Assembly: GCA_012033205.1 (NCBI GenBank)
Contig: JAAUSO010000048.1
Span: 1 to 41,333, forward strand
DNA from: Richelia sp. SL_2_1
Lineage (GTDB): Bacteria > Cyanobacteriota > Cyanobacteriia > Cyanobacteriales > Nostocaceae
Reading direction: 5' to 3'
Length of the DNA stretch: 41,333 nt
The notes beneath the pieces are model-generated. The model was not told the origin of the DNA. It did no database searches and was given only the letters and a program-made list of their open reading frames with translations. Position numbers and translations under genes: made by a program. Below are positions 1-7,958 of this stretch, piece after piece. Positions within the stretch are counted from its first letter, which is position 1. Each line of letters opens with the position of its first letter.

Positions 1-434
1 TTTTCTTGTTATTACGAATTGGATTAACTTTATAGCAATGCCAGGTTTTTACGACTTAATATCCGTAATTCCCACAAAAGCCGTCATAAAAATCCCGACT
101 TCTTTCCCAGGATGATTATAGAACGTCGGGTTTTTTACGATTAATATCCGTAATCGCACAAAAGCCTCATAAAAACCCGACTTCTTTCCCCACTATAGTT
201 ATGATTTCTAATAAAAACCCGACTTCTTATCCCAAAATATCCGTAATCGCACAAAAGCCTGATAAAAACCTGACTTTTTACACCACGAAAAATTAATGTT
301 TTAGAGTTATCAGTTATCAGTTCAAATCAATAATTAAAATAATAATTGGTAACTGATAACTGTTGACTCTTCACTGATTTAAGAGTTTTGTCAAATCAAA
401 AATGAAAAAAATACAAATATTTATCAAGAATATT
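1..434. repeat. Gene-free repeat cluster, three degenerate copies of an AACCCGACTTCT-containing unit
   Basis: No gene is visible here. A unit of roughly 60-90 bases recurs at about 47-110, 131-192 and 231-290. Each copy contains an ATATCCGTAAT segment, then CACAAAAGCC, then a version of AAAACCCGACTTCTTT. The CCGACTT module is the one that forms hairpins elsewhere in the window. At 308-372 there are short heptamer-like repeats (TTATCAG and AACTGAT types) of the STRR class known from heterocystous cyanobacteria. The copies differ by point changes and small gaps, so this is an old array. The region lies downstream of the minus-strand mnmH gene and may supply its transcript end. Confidence 0.7.
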
Positions 435-1553
435 CTATAAACCTGGTTTCTTTGCGTAAGTACTAATAATATCTCCTCCGGAGATGCTGCGAACAGAGTT
501 ACTACACAAACAAAGCGAATCTAACCAATTATTAATACCGCTATCGGATAAATCAGGGAAAGAAACTACTTCTTCAATTCGAGCAAAATTGACTTGCATC
601 GATTTACCATAAGTCGGATCGTAATGATATTCCAACATATCTTTCACAAATAATTCCCAATCTTGATTATCAATCATCCGATACCATTGACTGATTTTTG
701 TCCATCCACAACGATATCTTAATTTCTCTAACTTTGTTTTAAGATTTTCCGGATTATGTACAAAATGCGGATATTCTCTTAATAAATATTCAACTCTAGC
801 ATCAAGAGGTAGTCTTATTTCTACACAGCTAGATTGCTTCATTTTCTCCCATAAAGAATGAGGTAAGTGAATTTCCCCTATTTTTGTACTTTCTGATTCT
901 ACCCATACAGTTTCATCAGGATTAAACTTTTGTAGAACTTGCAATAATTGCGATTCAAAAAATTTTTGTGCTGGTTGAAAACCAGATTCACCAAGCCATT
1001 TTTGACCTAATAAAGAACCGCGATGATTTGCTAAAGCTTCCAAATCTAAAACTTGCAAACCTTTTTGATGCATCTTGCGTAAAATATGTGTTTTTCCGCT
1101 ACCAGTTAAACCACACAATATTTTGTAATTTAATTGTCGCGGTAACAAATCTAATTGTTGACGTACATAATTGCGATAAGTTTTGTAACCACCTTCAAGT
1201 AAAGTTACGCGCCAACCAATTTGAGATAATACCATAGCCAGACTAGCAGAACGTTGACCCCCACGCCAACAATAAATTAATGGCTGATAGTTTTTTTCTT
1301 TGTTCGCAAAATGTTTTTCTAAGTGTTTAGAAATGTTTTTTGATACTATTGCTGCCCCTATTTTCCGAGCTTGAAAAGGCGAAAATTGCTTGTATATCGT
1401 TCCGACTTCAGCACGTTCAGCATCATTTAAAACCGGCAAATTAATTGCCCCAGGAATGCGATCTTCTGCAAATTCACGACTTGAACGAACATCAATGATT
1501 TCACTATAAGTTTCCTTATGTGGTTCTTTTGTGTATTTTAGTGAAGCAGCCAT
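435..1553 (-). CDS. mnmH: tRNA 2-selenouridine/geranyl-2-thiouridine synthase MnmH (SelU)
   Basis: This cytoplasmic tRNA-modifying enzyme replaces the sulfur of 2-thiouridine at wobble position 34 with selenium, using selenophosphate, through a geranylated intermediate. The 372 residues match the usual length of about 360-370. The N-terminal rhodanese domain has the catalytic-loop cysteine at residue 95 in the motif CWRGGQRSASLA. The C-terminal P-loop domain begins with Walker A GLTGSGKT at residues 148-155. The gene stands alone on the minus strand. Its upstream side faces the divergent membrane-protein pair starting at 1818. No selenophosphate synthase gene is in the window, so selenium use cannot be judged from here. 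Confidence 0.93.
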   Translation of the reverse strand: MAASLKYTKEPHKETYSEIIDVRSSREFAEDRIPGAINLPVLNDAERAEVGTIYKQFSPFQARKIGAAIVSKNISKHLEKHFANKEKNYQPLIYCWRGGQRSASLAMVLSQIGWRVTLLEGGYKTYRNYVRQQLDLLPRQLNYKILCGLTGSGKTHILRKMHQKGLQVLDLEALANHRGSLLGQKWLGESGFQPAQKFFESQLLQVLQKFNPDETVWVESESTKIGEIHLPHSLWEKMKQSSCVEIRLPLDARVEYLLREYPHFVHNPENLKTKLEKLRYRCGWTKISQWYRMIDNQDWELFVKDMLEYHYDPTYGKSMQVNFARIEEVVSFPDLSDSGINNWLDSLCLCSNSVRSISGGDIISTYAKKPGL

Positions 1554-1817
1554 TACAATCCAACTCTATTTTTTCAATTATGGCATTTCCCAAAAGGTTT
1601 GAGACTCTGCTATCTAAGCAGTAACTCGCGAATGTATTTGATCATCACTTTACCTTACATCAAGTTAATGACTTGATAAAGTTTTATAAAATATCTATAA
1701 ATGGATACTTGAGAAGCGGTAATATCTTATGCAAAAATAAGCTTTTTGTGAGGTTGATCGGCAACTGTATTCAAGGCAGAGTGACGTTTACAAAAATTAA
1801 GATAGAGAGTATTCCCT

Positions 1818-2927
1818 ATGAAACGAATGCGATTACCCGTGTGGATTCCCTATCCAAATGCTTGGTTAAGTGCTTTGATGCTGTCTGTGTTGATGAGTAC
1901 ATTTTTGGCTATTATCAGACGTTATACAGATTCATTGTCTAATTTATCAAAATTGTCAAACACTCCAGAACAATTGACCGTAATTGTCATATTAATATTA
2001 ATTTTACCCATACCCGCGATCGCACTTTTTCATCATTTATTTCTCAGTCGTTTAGTTTCTTCAATTCCAGGGCAAAAAACTAGCGGTACTTCAGGATTTG
2101 TCCCCGGATTAATGAGTTGGTGGGAAAGTTTATATAGTTGGTTGGTAATTGTGTTATCCACATTCATAGCAACTTTAATATGTACACCTTTTTTACCTTT
2201 ATTTCAGCTTAATTACACAAAATTAATTGCAACATACACAGAAAATCCGAGTAATTTAAGATTTTTGTTTGCTGCTGTGTGGATTATATCCGCTGCTATT
2301 TTGTATCAAATTGCATATTTATTTAAAGCTCGTCTTGTTTCCAACGATAGTGATATAGAAGATGAAATAGATACCTTAAAAAGTAAATTCAAACAAAGTA
2401 AGATTCAAGAGGAGGAAGTGATTTCAACAACTGTAGTAAGTAGCAGCGATACAACTAAAAGTAGCTCAGATAATTCTACTGTTCCGGTTAAAGAGCGAAA
2501 ATCATCAAAGACATTTCTAAATATATTCGTAATTAGTTTAGTCGGTGCGTGGTTGTATATGTTTTTCACTTTACCAGACGTTCAACAAAGTATATCATCT
2601 GGTAATTTTGCAGAACAAATTCAAAAAAGAATTAGTACTGAAACTAAAGTCGTTAATACTCAAATTTCCAAAATATCACCTCAAAGTAACTCTTTTGATG
2701 AAGCATTAAATCTTGCTAATAGTGCAGCGCAATTGCAAGAATTTGCAAATTCCCCGGAAGATTGGAATACCGTTTTAGGTAAATGGAAAGCAGCGCTTAC
2801 TTTAATGGAAACTGTACCACCAGAAAGTGCTAATTTTATAGTTGCTGAACAAAAAATTGGAGAATATAAAAAAAGGTTAGATAGAGCAGAGAAAAAAGCT
2901 ATTAAATCAGTTAACAGTGAAGAGTGA
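1818..2927 (+). CDS. Membrane protein of unknown function, first of two tandem paralogues
   Basis: I do not recognise the family. The 369-residue protein begins with a short leader and the motif WIPYPNAW, then hydrophobic segments at about residues 15-35, 50-70, 105-130 and 145-165. A polar, Ser/Thr-rich linker follows (about 185-235), then one more hydrophobic segment near 240-260. A hydrophilic, probably helical tail ends the protein (about 270-369) and includes a Trp-Lys-rich stretch (DWNTVLGKWKAAL). That tail resembles the small alpha-helical repeats seen in other cyanobacterial membrane proteins, but I cannot name them. The next gene (3159-3836) shares the WxPYPxxW start and the SWWExLYSWxVIV block but lacks the tail. 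A hairpin of the CCGACTT family lies just downstream. Confidence 0.75.
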   Translation: MKRMRLPVWIPYPNAWLSALMLSVLMSTFLAIIRRYTDSLSNLSKLSNTPEQLTVIVILILILPIPAIALFHHLFLSRLVSSIPGQKTSGTSGFVPGLMSWWESLYSWLVIVLSTFIATLICTPFLPLFQLNYTKLIATYTENPSNLRFLFAAVWIISAAILYQIAYLFKARLVSNDSDIEDEIDTLKSKFKQSKIQEEEVISTTVVSSSDTTKSSSDNSTVPVKERKSSKTFLNIFVISLVGAWLYMFFTLPDVQQSISSGNFAEQIQKRISTETKVVNTQISKISPQSNSFDEALNLANSAAQLQEFANSPEDWNTVLGKWKAALTLMETVPPESANFIVAEQKIGEYKKRLDRAEKKAIKSVNSEE

Positions 2928-2951
2928 ACATTTAAAGGTTAAAGGTGTCTT

Positions 2952-3017
2952 AGAAGTCAGGTTTTTAAAAGATTTGTTTGTTTTTACAGATAGTTATTAT
3001 CAAAAACCCGACTTCTC
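2952..3017. repeat. AGAAGTC(A/G)GGTTTTT inverted repeat, likely terminator
   Basis: The left arm AGAAGTCAGGTTTTT and right arm AAAAACCCGACTTCT pair with one mismatch across a loop of about 36 bases. The element lies 25 bases after the stop of the 369-residue membrane protein. This is one of at least four paired copies of the family in the window (also 29275-29340, 34178-34240 and 34251-34314). It could act as a transcript end or mRNA 3' stabiliser. Its recurrence suggests a mobile palindromic repeat rather than a gene-specific terminator. Confidence 0.7.
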
Positions 3018-3158
3018 TAGTTCCCGAATCAAGAGATACAGCGATTTTACCTGAATATCGGTAATTACTGAAAATTTATTGATAATGTTAGCTTTGGATT
3101 TGAATTGGGAAAAATGAAGATAGAAAAGTCTTTTATCATCACTTTTTATCTACCAATC

Positions 3159-3836
3159 ATGACAAAACAAAAATTAAGCAGATTCCATTGGTATGTATGG
3201 TTTCCATATCCTAGCTCGTGGATAAAAGCCTTATTTATCACTATCTATTTAAATGTAATTATAATTATTGTTCGCATGACGGTAATTATAGGCTATTTAA
3301 CAGCAGAAATTGTAGATAAACCACATACCGTTATTTTTTTCGGAATATTTGCCCTACTAACTCCTATTCCAGTAATTGCCTTCACTCATCATATTTTACA
3401 TTTATTCCTTAGTAAATATATTCCAGGAATTCAAACTCTTGAGATGAAAAATACTCAAGGTTTTGAAATTAAAATATTTAGCTGGTGGGAAGGTTTATAT
3501 AGTTGGGTTGTAATTGTCATTTCTATAATGATAGCAACTGCTTTGTGTACATATCTTCTACCTTTATTTGATTTAGATTATAGAATACCAGTTCATAGAT
3601 ATACTTATTCTCAAAAAAAGATAATAGCTGTATTTGGTATTATTTTCATAATCGCAGCTGCTTTACTTTATCAATTTGAATATTGCTTCAAACGGAATTT
3701 ACTTTTTAACAATAGTATTGATGGTAAAAATATTCAGAATAAACCAAATATTAATTCCGATATAAATTCAAATATGAATAAATTACGCGGTGATATGGGA
3801 TTATATAAAATCAGAGATAAAAATAAAAAAAACTAA
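3159..3836 (+). CDS. Membrane protein of unknown function, second tandem paralogue (short form)
   Basis: This 225-residue protein is a diverged copy of the 1818-2927 product. Shared landmarks in the same order are WFPYPSSW near the start, a PIPVIAFTHH segment, SWWEGLYSWVVIV, LPLFDLDY and a final hydrophobic segment ending LLYQFEY. It stops after a polar Asn/Lys-rich tail and lacks the long C-terminal helical region of its neighbour. I chose ATG 3159 because it places the WxPYP motif about as far from the N-terminus as in the paralogue. ATG 3114, preceded by GGGA, is a possible earlier start. The function is unknown. The duplication suggests paired or hetero-oligomeric membrane components. Confidence 0.65.
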   Translation: MTKQKLSRFHWYVWFPYPSSWIKALFITIYLNVIIIIVRMTVIIGYLTAEIVDKPHTVIFFGIFALLTPIPVIAFTHHILHLFLSKYIPGIQTLEMKNTQGFEIKIFSWWEGLYSWVVIVISIMIATALCTYLLPLFDLDYRIPVHRYTYSQKKIIAVFGIIFIIAAALLYQFEYCFKRNLLFNNSIDGKNIQNKPNINSDINSNMNKLRGDMGLYKIRDKNKKN

Positions 3837-3868
3837 CCTGAGGTTAAAAGTCAAAGATTAGTAATCAA

Positions 3869-3938
3869 CAACTGTCAACTGTCAACCATCAACTGTCAAC
3901 CATCAACTGTCAACTGTCAACTGTCAACTGTCAACTAA
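3869..3938. repeat. Heptameric tandem repeat (STRR), ten units of CAACTGT
   Basis: Ten seven-base units run without gaps. Units 1-2, 4 and 6-9 are CAACTGT, units 3 and 5 are CAACCAT, and the tenth is CAACTAA. Tandem heptamers of this type are typical of heterocyst-forming cyanobacteria. The stop codon of lpxB (minus strand) lies at 3931-3933, inside the array, so repeat-length change could alter the LpxB C-terminus. There are no spacers, so this is not a CRISPR array. Confidence 0.9.
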
Positions 3939-5091
3939 CTCCTAACTTTAAAATCTCCTTAGCAGCACGCTCGCAAACTCCAACTTCGCCGACAAACTGC
4001 TGCATTTCTTGATAATCGGCTTGCATTTGCTGTTGACGTTGTTGGTTTAACAATAATTCCATTGCTGCTTGGACAATATTTTCAGGTGTCGCTGTTTCTT
4101 GAATAAATTCGGGGACAATTTCCCGCATTACTAATAAATTAGCCGGGGAAGCATAGGAAAATTTAATTTTGAGGATGTTTTTCGCAACCCAAAAAGTGAA
4201 GGGATTTAAACGATATAAAACTACTTGGGGTATATTTAATAAACCTAATTCCAAATTAACTGTACCTGATTTTGTAATTGCTAAATCCGCAGCAGCTAAT
4301 ACTTCTTGTTGTTGACTAGATATAACGGTTGCTTTTAATTGATACTTAATAATTGCTTTTTCTATTTGTTCTCTATATCTTTCCATAGACAAGGGAATCC
4401 AAAAATGAACTTCTGGTATTTTGGTTTGAATTTCCCTTGCTGCTTCAAACATTACCGGCACAATAAATTTGATCTCTTGGATACGGGAAGCGGGTAAAAG
4501 TGCCACACAAGTTACATTATCATCAATTCCTAACTTAGCTCGCGCTGTTTCTCTATTAGGAAAAGTTTGCATTCTATCTATTAAAGGGTGTCCCACCCAG
4601 GTTACATCAGCACCCTTCTTTTCAAAATAACGTGCTTCTTCGGGAAATATTGCCAATATCTTATTGCTAATACTTATTATTTGTTCTGTATCTCGCTCAG
4701 CAATAGAAGTAACCCAAACTTGAGGTGCAATATAGTAAACTGTGGGACAAGAAGGCATATGACGACGAATATACTTACCGATGGCAATATTCGGTCCTGC
4801 ATAATCGATAAACACCACTAAATCTGGTGGATATTCTTGCAAAAACGCGATCGCTTGTCGCTGTATTTTTAAAGTTGGTAGTACAAAAGGCAAAGATTCC
4901 AAAATTCCGATGGAACCAATAGAAGTAGTATTTCCGATTAAAGATGCACCTTTCTCTGCCATTTTATCACCACCTAAAGCCACAATCTCTAATTCCAACC
5001 CGATTGCAGCAGCTTGATTTTTAAGTGCGGTAATTAGCAGTGAACCTTGTAAATCACCTGAAACTTCGCCAGTACTAATAAATATTCGCAT
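3931..5091 (-). CDS. lpxB: Lipid-A-disaccharide synthase LpxB
   Basis: This peripheral inner-membrane glycosyltransferase (family GT19) condenses UDP-2,3-diacylglucosamine with lipid X to form the lipid A disaccharide. The 386 residues match the usual length. The N-terminus MRIFISTGEVSGDLQG is the classic LpxB signature. A central FIDYAGPNIAIGKYIR region and the C-terminal TKSGTVNLELGLLNIPQVVLYR nucleotide-binding region are also typical. It is the last gene of the minus-strand set lpxC-fabZ-lpxA-lpxB and starts 38 bases after the lpxA stop. The final residues GVS and the stop are encoded by, or next to, a heptamer repeat array, so the extreme C-terminus may vary between strains. Confidence 0.96.
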   Translation of the reverse strand: MRIFISTGEVSGDLQGSLLITALKNQAAAIGLELEIVALGGDKMAEKGASLIGNTTSIGSIGILESLPFVLPTLKIQRQAIAFLQEYPPDLVVFIDYAGPNIAIGKYIRRHMPSCPTVYYIAPQVWVTSIAERDTEQIISISNKILAIFPEEARYFEKKGADVTWVGHPLIDRMQTFPNRETARAKLGIDDNVTCVALLPASRIQEIKFIVPVMFEAAREIQTKIPEVHFWIPLSMERYREQIEKAIIKYQLKATVISSQQQEVLAAADLAITKSGTVNLELGLLNIPQVVLYRLNPFTFWVAKNILKIKFSYASPANLLVMREIVPEFIQETATPENIVQAAMELLLNQQRQQQMQADYQEMQQFVGEVGVCERAAKEILKLGVS

Positions 5092-5129
5092 TAGGTAATA
5101 GGTAATAGTTGACTGATAACTGATAACTG

Positions 5130-5933
5130 TTAACTGATACCACCTTTACCAGGAGTTAAACCGCGCCTTCCAGGCATTTGGGAAAGCATTAAAAAGCGAC
5201 GTAAATGTTGGAGATGTTCGGTATCACCTAAAAATTCTAATTTTTCTATAGCTTCTTTAAATGTTATATCGGAACGATAAAGAATACGGAAGGCTTTTTT
5301 AAGAATTTGTAACTCATCAGTAGAAAAACCGGCACGCTTGAGTCCGACTAAATTTAGTGTGCGAATCCGGGCTGGATTTCCTTCTACTAACATATATGGT
5401 GGTATATCTCGATCAATTCGTGCCATACCTCCTACCATCGCTTGTCTACCAATATGCACGAATTGGTGAACTCCCAATACACCACTGAGTCTTGCTCGTG
5501 ATTCTATATATACATGACCCGCTAACGCTACTGAATTAGCAATGACGACAGAATCTTCCAAAACACAATTATGACCGATATGAACGTAAGCCATCAGCAG
5601 ATTGCCATTACCAATACGAGTTTCTTGTCCCGCACCAGTAGCGCGATTGATTGTTACGTATTCTCTTATACTGTTATCATCGCCAATCTTAACCTGACTA
5701 AATTCCCCAGCATATTTTAAATCTTGAGGTTCTGAACCGATAACAGCACCTGAGAAAATCCGATTTCGCGCTCCTATTTCCAGAGGTCCTTCAAGCACTG
5801 CATGAGAACCGATAATCGTTTCCGGACCGATTTTTACATTTCCTTCAATTGCAGCATAGGCACCAACTTGAACGGTAGGATGCAATTGCGCGTTAGGATG
5901 AATTACAGCAGTTGGGTGAATTAATGTCTTCAA
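5130..5933 (-). CDS. lpxA: Acyl-ACP--UDP-N-acetylglucosamine O-acyltransferase LpxA
   Basis: LpxA performs the first step of lipid A synthesis, moving a 3-hydroxyacyl chain from ACP to the 3-OH of UDP-GlcNAc in the cytoplasm. The 267 residues form a left-handed beta-helix of hexapeptide repeats from about residue 5 to 190. The helical C-terminal domain follows (NLVGLKRAGFS onward). The histidines in YVHIGHNC are at 118 and 121, and H121 corresponds to the catalytic H125 of E. coli. The start is a TTG codon at 5931-5933, preceded by GGAG eight bases upstream. It lies between fabZ and lpxB on the same strand, as in other cyanobacteria. Confidence 0.96.
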   Translation of the reverse strand: MKTLIHPTAVIHPNAQLHPTVQVGAYAAIEGNVKIGPETIIGSHAVLEGPLEIGARNRIFSGAVIGSEPQDLKYAGEFSQVKIGDDNSIREYVTINRATGAGQETRIGNGNLLMAYVHIGHNCVLEDSVVIANSVALAGHVYIESRARLSGVLGVHQFVHIGRQAMVGGMARIDRDIPPYMLVEGNPARIRTLNLVGLKRAGFSTDELQILKKAFRILYRSDITFKEAIEKLEFLGDTEHLQHLRRFLMLSQMPGRRGLTPGKGGIS

Positions 5934-6174
5934 AGGTTAATCTCCAGAACAGTTTGCGCGGCACGAATAATTTAACTAATCAGTAGCCGAAAGCATCGAT
6001 GATTCGCAAGGATTATGATGAATTATGATATGAGGACGGCGAAAATTACGAATATTTACTATACTATTGGTGGATTATTTTTACTAATCTTTTCATAGTT
6101 TCAAATACAGTAAAGACACATAATAATCGTGCCTTTACCAATTTCAGTTATTTCTCAGTTAATCTCAATTAATT

Positions 6175-6705
6175 TCAATTAATCAGAGAAAACATCAGTT
6201 CGCCTTTGGCTGCGAGTTGACCGTCCACTTCAGCACGACCTTGCATCTTACCAAAACGACGACGCTTCACCCACAACAGTTCCAAGTGCATTACCAGTTG
6301 GTCTCCTGGAACTACTTGACGGTGAAAACGTACTTTGTCAATGCCAGCAAATACAAAAAGTCCGCCTTCATACTCAGGTAATTGTGTCATTACGACACCA
6401 CCGACTTGTGCCATAGCCTCAACAATTAGTACACCGGGCATAATCGGTTGTCCGGGAAAATGCCCTTGAAAATGAGGTTCGTTGAAACTCACATTTTTGA
6501 TGCCAACAGCTTGTTTTCCGGGAACGTAATCGATAATTCGATCTACTAATGCAAAAGGATAGCGATGCGGTAACAGCTTCTGAATTTCTTCCACTGTAAA
6601 AACTGTTTTTCTCTCCGAATTGGTTGTACTAGAGTCACCCAATTTATTTTCGGTAGATGCTTGCGCGATCGCGTTGTTAGAATTCACTTCGGTAACAGTT
6701 GACAT
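6175..6705 (-). CDS. fabZ: 3-hydroxyacyl-[acyl-carrier-protein] dehydratase FabZ
   Basis: FabZ dehydrates 3-hydroxyacyl-ACP to trans-2-enoyl-ACP in type II fatty acid synthesis, drawing on the same 3-hydroxyacyl-ACP pool as LpxA and LpxC. The hot-dog fold covers about residues 35-176. [14 protein letters not shown] opens the fold. The active site is His82 in [11 protein letters not shown] and Glu96 in VEAMAQ. The roughly 30-residue Ser/Thr/Asn-rich N-terminal extension is longer than in E. coli FabZ and looks unstructured. The gene sits between lpxC and lpxA on the minus strand. A gap of about 240 bases to lpxA contains no gene. Confidence 0.95.
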   Translation of the reverse strand: MSTVTEVNSNNAIAQASTENKLGDSSTTNSERKTVFTVEEIQKLLPHRYPFALVDRIIDYVPGKQAVGIKNVSFNEPHFQGHFPGQPIMPGVLIVEAMAQVGGVVMTQLPEYEGGLFVFAGIDKVRFHRQVVPGDQLVMHLELLWVKRRRFGKMQGRAEVDGQLAAKGELMFSLIN

Positions 6706-6803
6706 TTGGCTTGTTTGGGTTAATTTATTCTGATAGATATTAAGAGTAGGCGATTATTGTCTGGAATTTTCCTGAAAATTTGGGATTTGGGATTAATTTG
6801 GAA

Positions 6804-6844
6804 ATCTACAAATCAAATCTACAAATCAAATCTACAAATCAAAT
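6804..6844. repeat. Short direct repeat of about 13 bases between fabZ and lpxC
   Basis: ATCTACAAATCAA occurs three times in succession, with a fourth degenerate copy (ATTTACAAATTTA) running up to the lpxC stop at 6845. It is a small slippage-type tandem array in the 139-base gap between lpxC and fabZ. No function is evident. Confidence 0.6.
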
Positions 6845-7705
6845 TTACAAATTTAAATTCTCCTGCTCTAAAATTTTCTGTGCCAGTTGAACGTGTAAAT
6901 TATGGCTGGCTTTGTAAGCTAGAAAATGAGCGCGGGGGAAAATTCCCAATAAACTTAAATCTCCTACTAAATCCAAGATTTTATGACGTACAGGTTCATT
7001 TGCAAATCGTAGTGGTGGATTAACCCAGCCGGATGGACCACATACAAGGGCATTTTCCAAGCTTCCACCTTTGATTAAACCAGCTTTTTGCAAATGTTCG
7101 ATTTGATGCATTAAACCAAAAGTCCGGGCAGGAGCAATTTCCGAAACAAAGCTTTCATCAGGGTTTTGCTGCTCGTCAGAAGGCATCCAACTGTGCCATT
7201 GATTACCAATTGCCGGTAATTCAAAATCAATCCCGTAGGTAAAACGGGTTTTTTCTGCTGGTAGCGCACAAACAAAAGCATCTTCTTGACGTACCCAAAT
7301 TGGTTCTTTTAAAAATAAAACCTTCTCAGGAACAGTTGAATTTTGCTCAATTGTACCGACTTTGGCTATACTTTCCGCCCATATTCGTGCCGAACCATCT
7401 AAAAGTGGTACTTCGGCACCATCAATTTCAATGCGAGCGTTATTTACCCCCATAGCAGCCAAAGCAGCCAATAAATGTTCTACAGTACGGACACTAGCTT
7501 CACCTTGCCTTAATTCAGTCGAGAGAAGCGTCTGAGAGACTGCTGTAACATCCGCTGGAATAGTTGGTGCAGAAGGTAAATCTACCCGCACAAAATAGCG
7601 TCCGCTTCCTGGCTCTGCTGGTAATATACGAACGTTAGTATCAATACCGCTGTGTAATCCCGTTCCTGTTTGGTTAATTTGGCTGACTATTGTACGCTGT
7701 TGCAT
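6845..7705 (-). CDS. lpxC: UDP-3-O-acyl-N-acetylglucosamine deacetylase LpxC
   Basis: LpxC is the zinc deacetylase that commits UDP-3-O-acyl-GlcNAc to lipid A. The 286 residues are near the family length of about 300. The zinc ligands are visible: His77 in [10 protein letters not shown], and His241 and Asp245 in [11 protein letters not shown]. The catalytic acid Glu76 precedes the first histidine, and His269 in YKASHNLH matches the C-terminal catalytic histidine. The ATG at 7703-7705 opens the conserved start MQQRTI. The gene follows the Omp85 gene on the minus strand. The 250-base gap between them holds a GTAGAGACGC hairpin, so the two may be transcribed separately. A TCTACAAATCAAA triplication lies just downstream of the stop. 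Confidence 0.96.
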   Translation of the reverse strand: MQQRTIVSQINQTGTGLHSGIDTNVRILPAEPGSGRYFVRVDLPSAPTIPADVTAVSQTLLSTELRQGEASVRTVEHLLAALAAMGVNNARIEIDGAEVPLLDGSARIWAESIAKVGTIEQNSTVPEKVLFLKEPIWVRQEDAFVCALPAEKTRFTYGIDFELPAIGNQWHSWMPSDEQQNPDESFVSEIAPARTFGLMHQIEHLQKAGLIKGGSLENALVCGPSGWVNPPLRFANEPVRHKILDLVGDLSLLGIFPRAHFLAYKASHNLHVQLAQKILEQENLNL

Positions 7706-7906
7706 AAGGCACGTTTTGTATTTTATTTTTATATAATTTAGTTAGCCAGAATATTGTGTATTAAAAATATTTTCTCGTTTAAAATATTCGTTTTTCCTTT
7801 TATTTATTAGTAGTGAAAGCTTCTAGCTCCCTTATTGAAAATAGAAAAAACTTCGTTTGATGAGAATAGACATCTCCGGAAATGAAATATGTGTTAATCG
7901 AAACCC

Positions 7907-7940
7907 TTGTAGAGACGCTCATAGTATCGCGTCTCTACAA
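7907..7940. repeat. TTGTAGAGACGC inverted repeat, possible terminator
   Basis: The arms TTGTAGAGACGC and GCGTCTCTACAA are perfectly complementary around a 10-base loop. The hairpin lies between the stop of the Omp85 gene (7959) and the start of lpxC (7705). Another copy of the same arms is at 38251-38285, so it is a dispersed palindrome and not specific to this locus. At this position it could end or attenuate the Omp85 transcript ahead of lpxC. Confidence 0.75.
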
Positions 7941-7958
7941 TTCCTAACTGTCAACTGC

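Noticed and set aside
1-300. Possible CRISPR or phage-type direct repeat array
   Set aside because: The three copies are degenerate, of unequal length, and have no unique spacers of constant size; no cas genes are nearby.
1673-1942. 89-codon plus-strand frame upstream of the first membrane protein
   Set aside because: It overlaps the membrane protein start in another frame and has no coding character.
3869-3938. Possible CRISPR array from the regular repeats
   Set aside because: Units are seven bases, directly adjacent, without spacers. This is an STRR heptamer array.
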